NCBI GenBank assembly: GCA_965215115.1
Contig: OZ244050.1
Coordinates: 4,960,001-5,024,000 of the forward strand
Origin: CALDTK01 sp965215115
GTDB taxonomy: Bacteria > Bacteroidota > Bacteroidia > Chitinophagales > Saprospiraceae
Reading direction: 5' to 3'
Length of the DNA: 64,000 nt
Shown here: positions 63,863 to 64,000 of the stretch, piece by piece
Layout: the number at the start of each line of letters is the position of its first letter
Numbering within the stretch: position 1 is the stretch's first letter
Notes under the pieces: generated by a model
The model's database searches: none
What the model saw: only the letters and a program-made list of their open reading frames with translations
Told to the model about the DNA's origin: nothing
Program-made: the position numbers and the translations under genes

Positions 63863-64000
63863 GCCGCACGGACGCCGGCGGGGGAGCGGGGGCGGCGGGG
63901 CAACACATTGGCACTATTTAGGATACGTGACGCCGTCCCAGCGACCGCTTCGCCGCCTATGGCCACGGTCGCGGGGTGCACCCCCGAAAGGACCCGAGCG

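Overview
The window is a GC-rich stretch of a Bacteroidota chromosome. The evidence is: type A and type B type-IX-secretion (T9SS) sorting domains, several perfect or near-perfect TAnnTTTG -7 promoter boxes, a lipid A-heptose/GlgE/carotenoid gene set typical of aerobic members, and the 16S gene itself. The 16S start region suggests a Saprospiria/Lewinellaceae-like lineage, but that is an impression and not a phylogeny.

Layout. 1-3.9 kb: two tandem paralogous T9SS cargo proteins. 4-7.5 kb: a 5-oxoproline operon (nramp-like, pxpA, pxpB, pxpC), with pxpA and pxpB both frameshifted at G4 runs. 7.5-15 kb: TspO, GlgE, a metallophosphoesterase, Nth, a cNMP-binding/TrxR-like fusion followed by a class III cyclase, and a YHS lipoprotein. 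15-19.6 kb: SDR, divergent anmK/murQ (MurNAc recycling), isochorismatase-like protein, LuxR-type response regulator. 19.7-28.7 kb: OmpA/PD40/SPOR envelope protein, RNase HI, Def, YqgF, MutA-like, IscS-IscA, GT9. 28.8-37.6 kb: YihY, S24 regulator, topoisomerase IB, deacetylase, LipA, alkaline phosphatase, DprA. 37.7-46.9 kb: a 1605-residue type B T9SS protein, esterase, PepA, ATP-grasp. 47-52.6 kb: an rRNA operon on the minus strand (16S-tRNA-Ala-tRNA-Ile-23S-5S). 52.9-56.4 kb: crtI-crtB, a 56-bp repeat array, rhodanese. 56.5-64 kb: rpsA, fadD-GH97, and gmhA-hddC for heptose synthesis.

Three window-wide signals are the most interesting. (1) About 49 copies of a short element, G-TTTT followed by a 3-bp stem and a G..A tetraloop (commonest form GTTTTGGCGAAAGCC, 16 exact 14-mer copies), lie in both orientations, mostly inside genes. 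Stems change in a compensated way, which indicates that the fold is selected. (2) The 3' end of the 16S rRNA has lost the CCUCC anti-Shine-Dalgarno core. (3) Many genes have their -7 box ending only 4-6 bases before the start codon, which predicts leaderless mRNAs. Signals 2 and 3 agree: translation here probably starts without Shine-Dalgarno pairing, and operon genes are often coupled through ATGA/GTGA overlaps.
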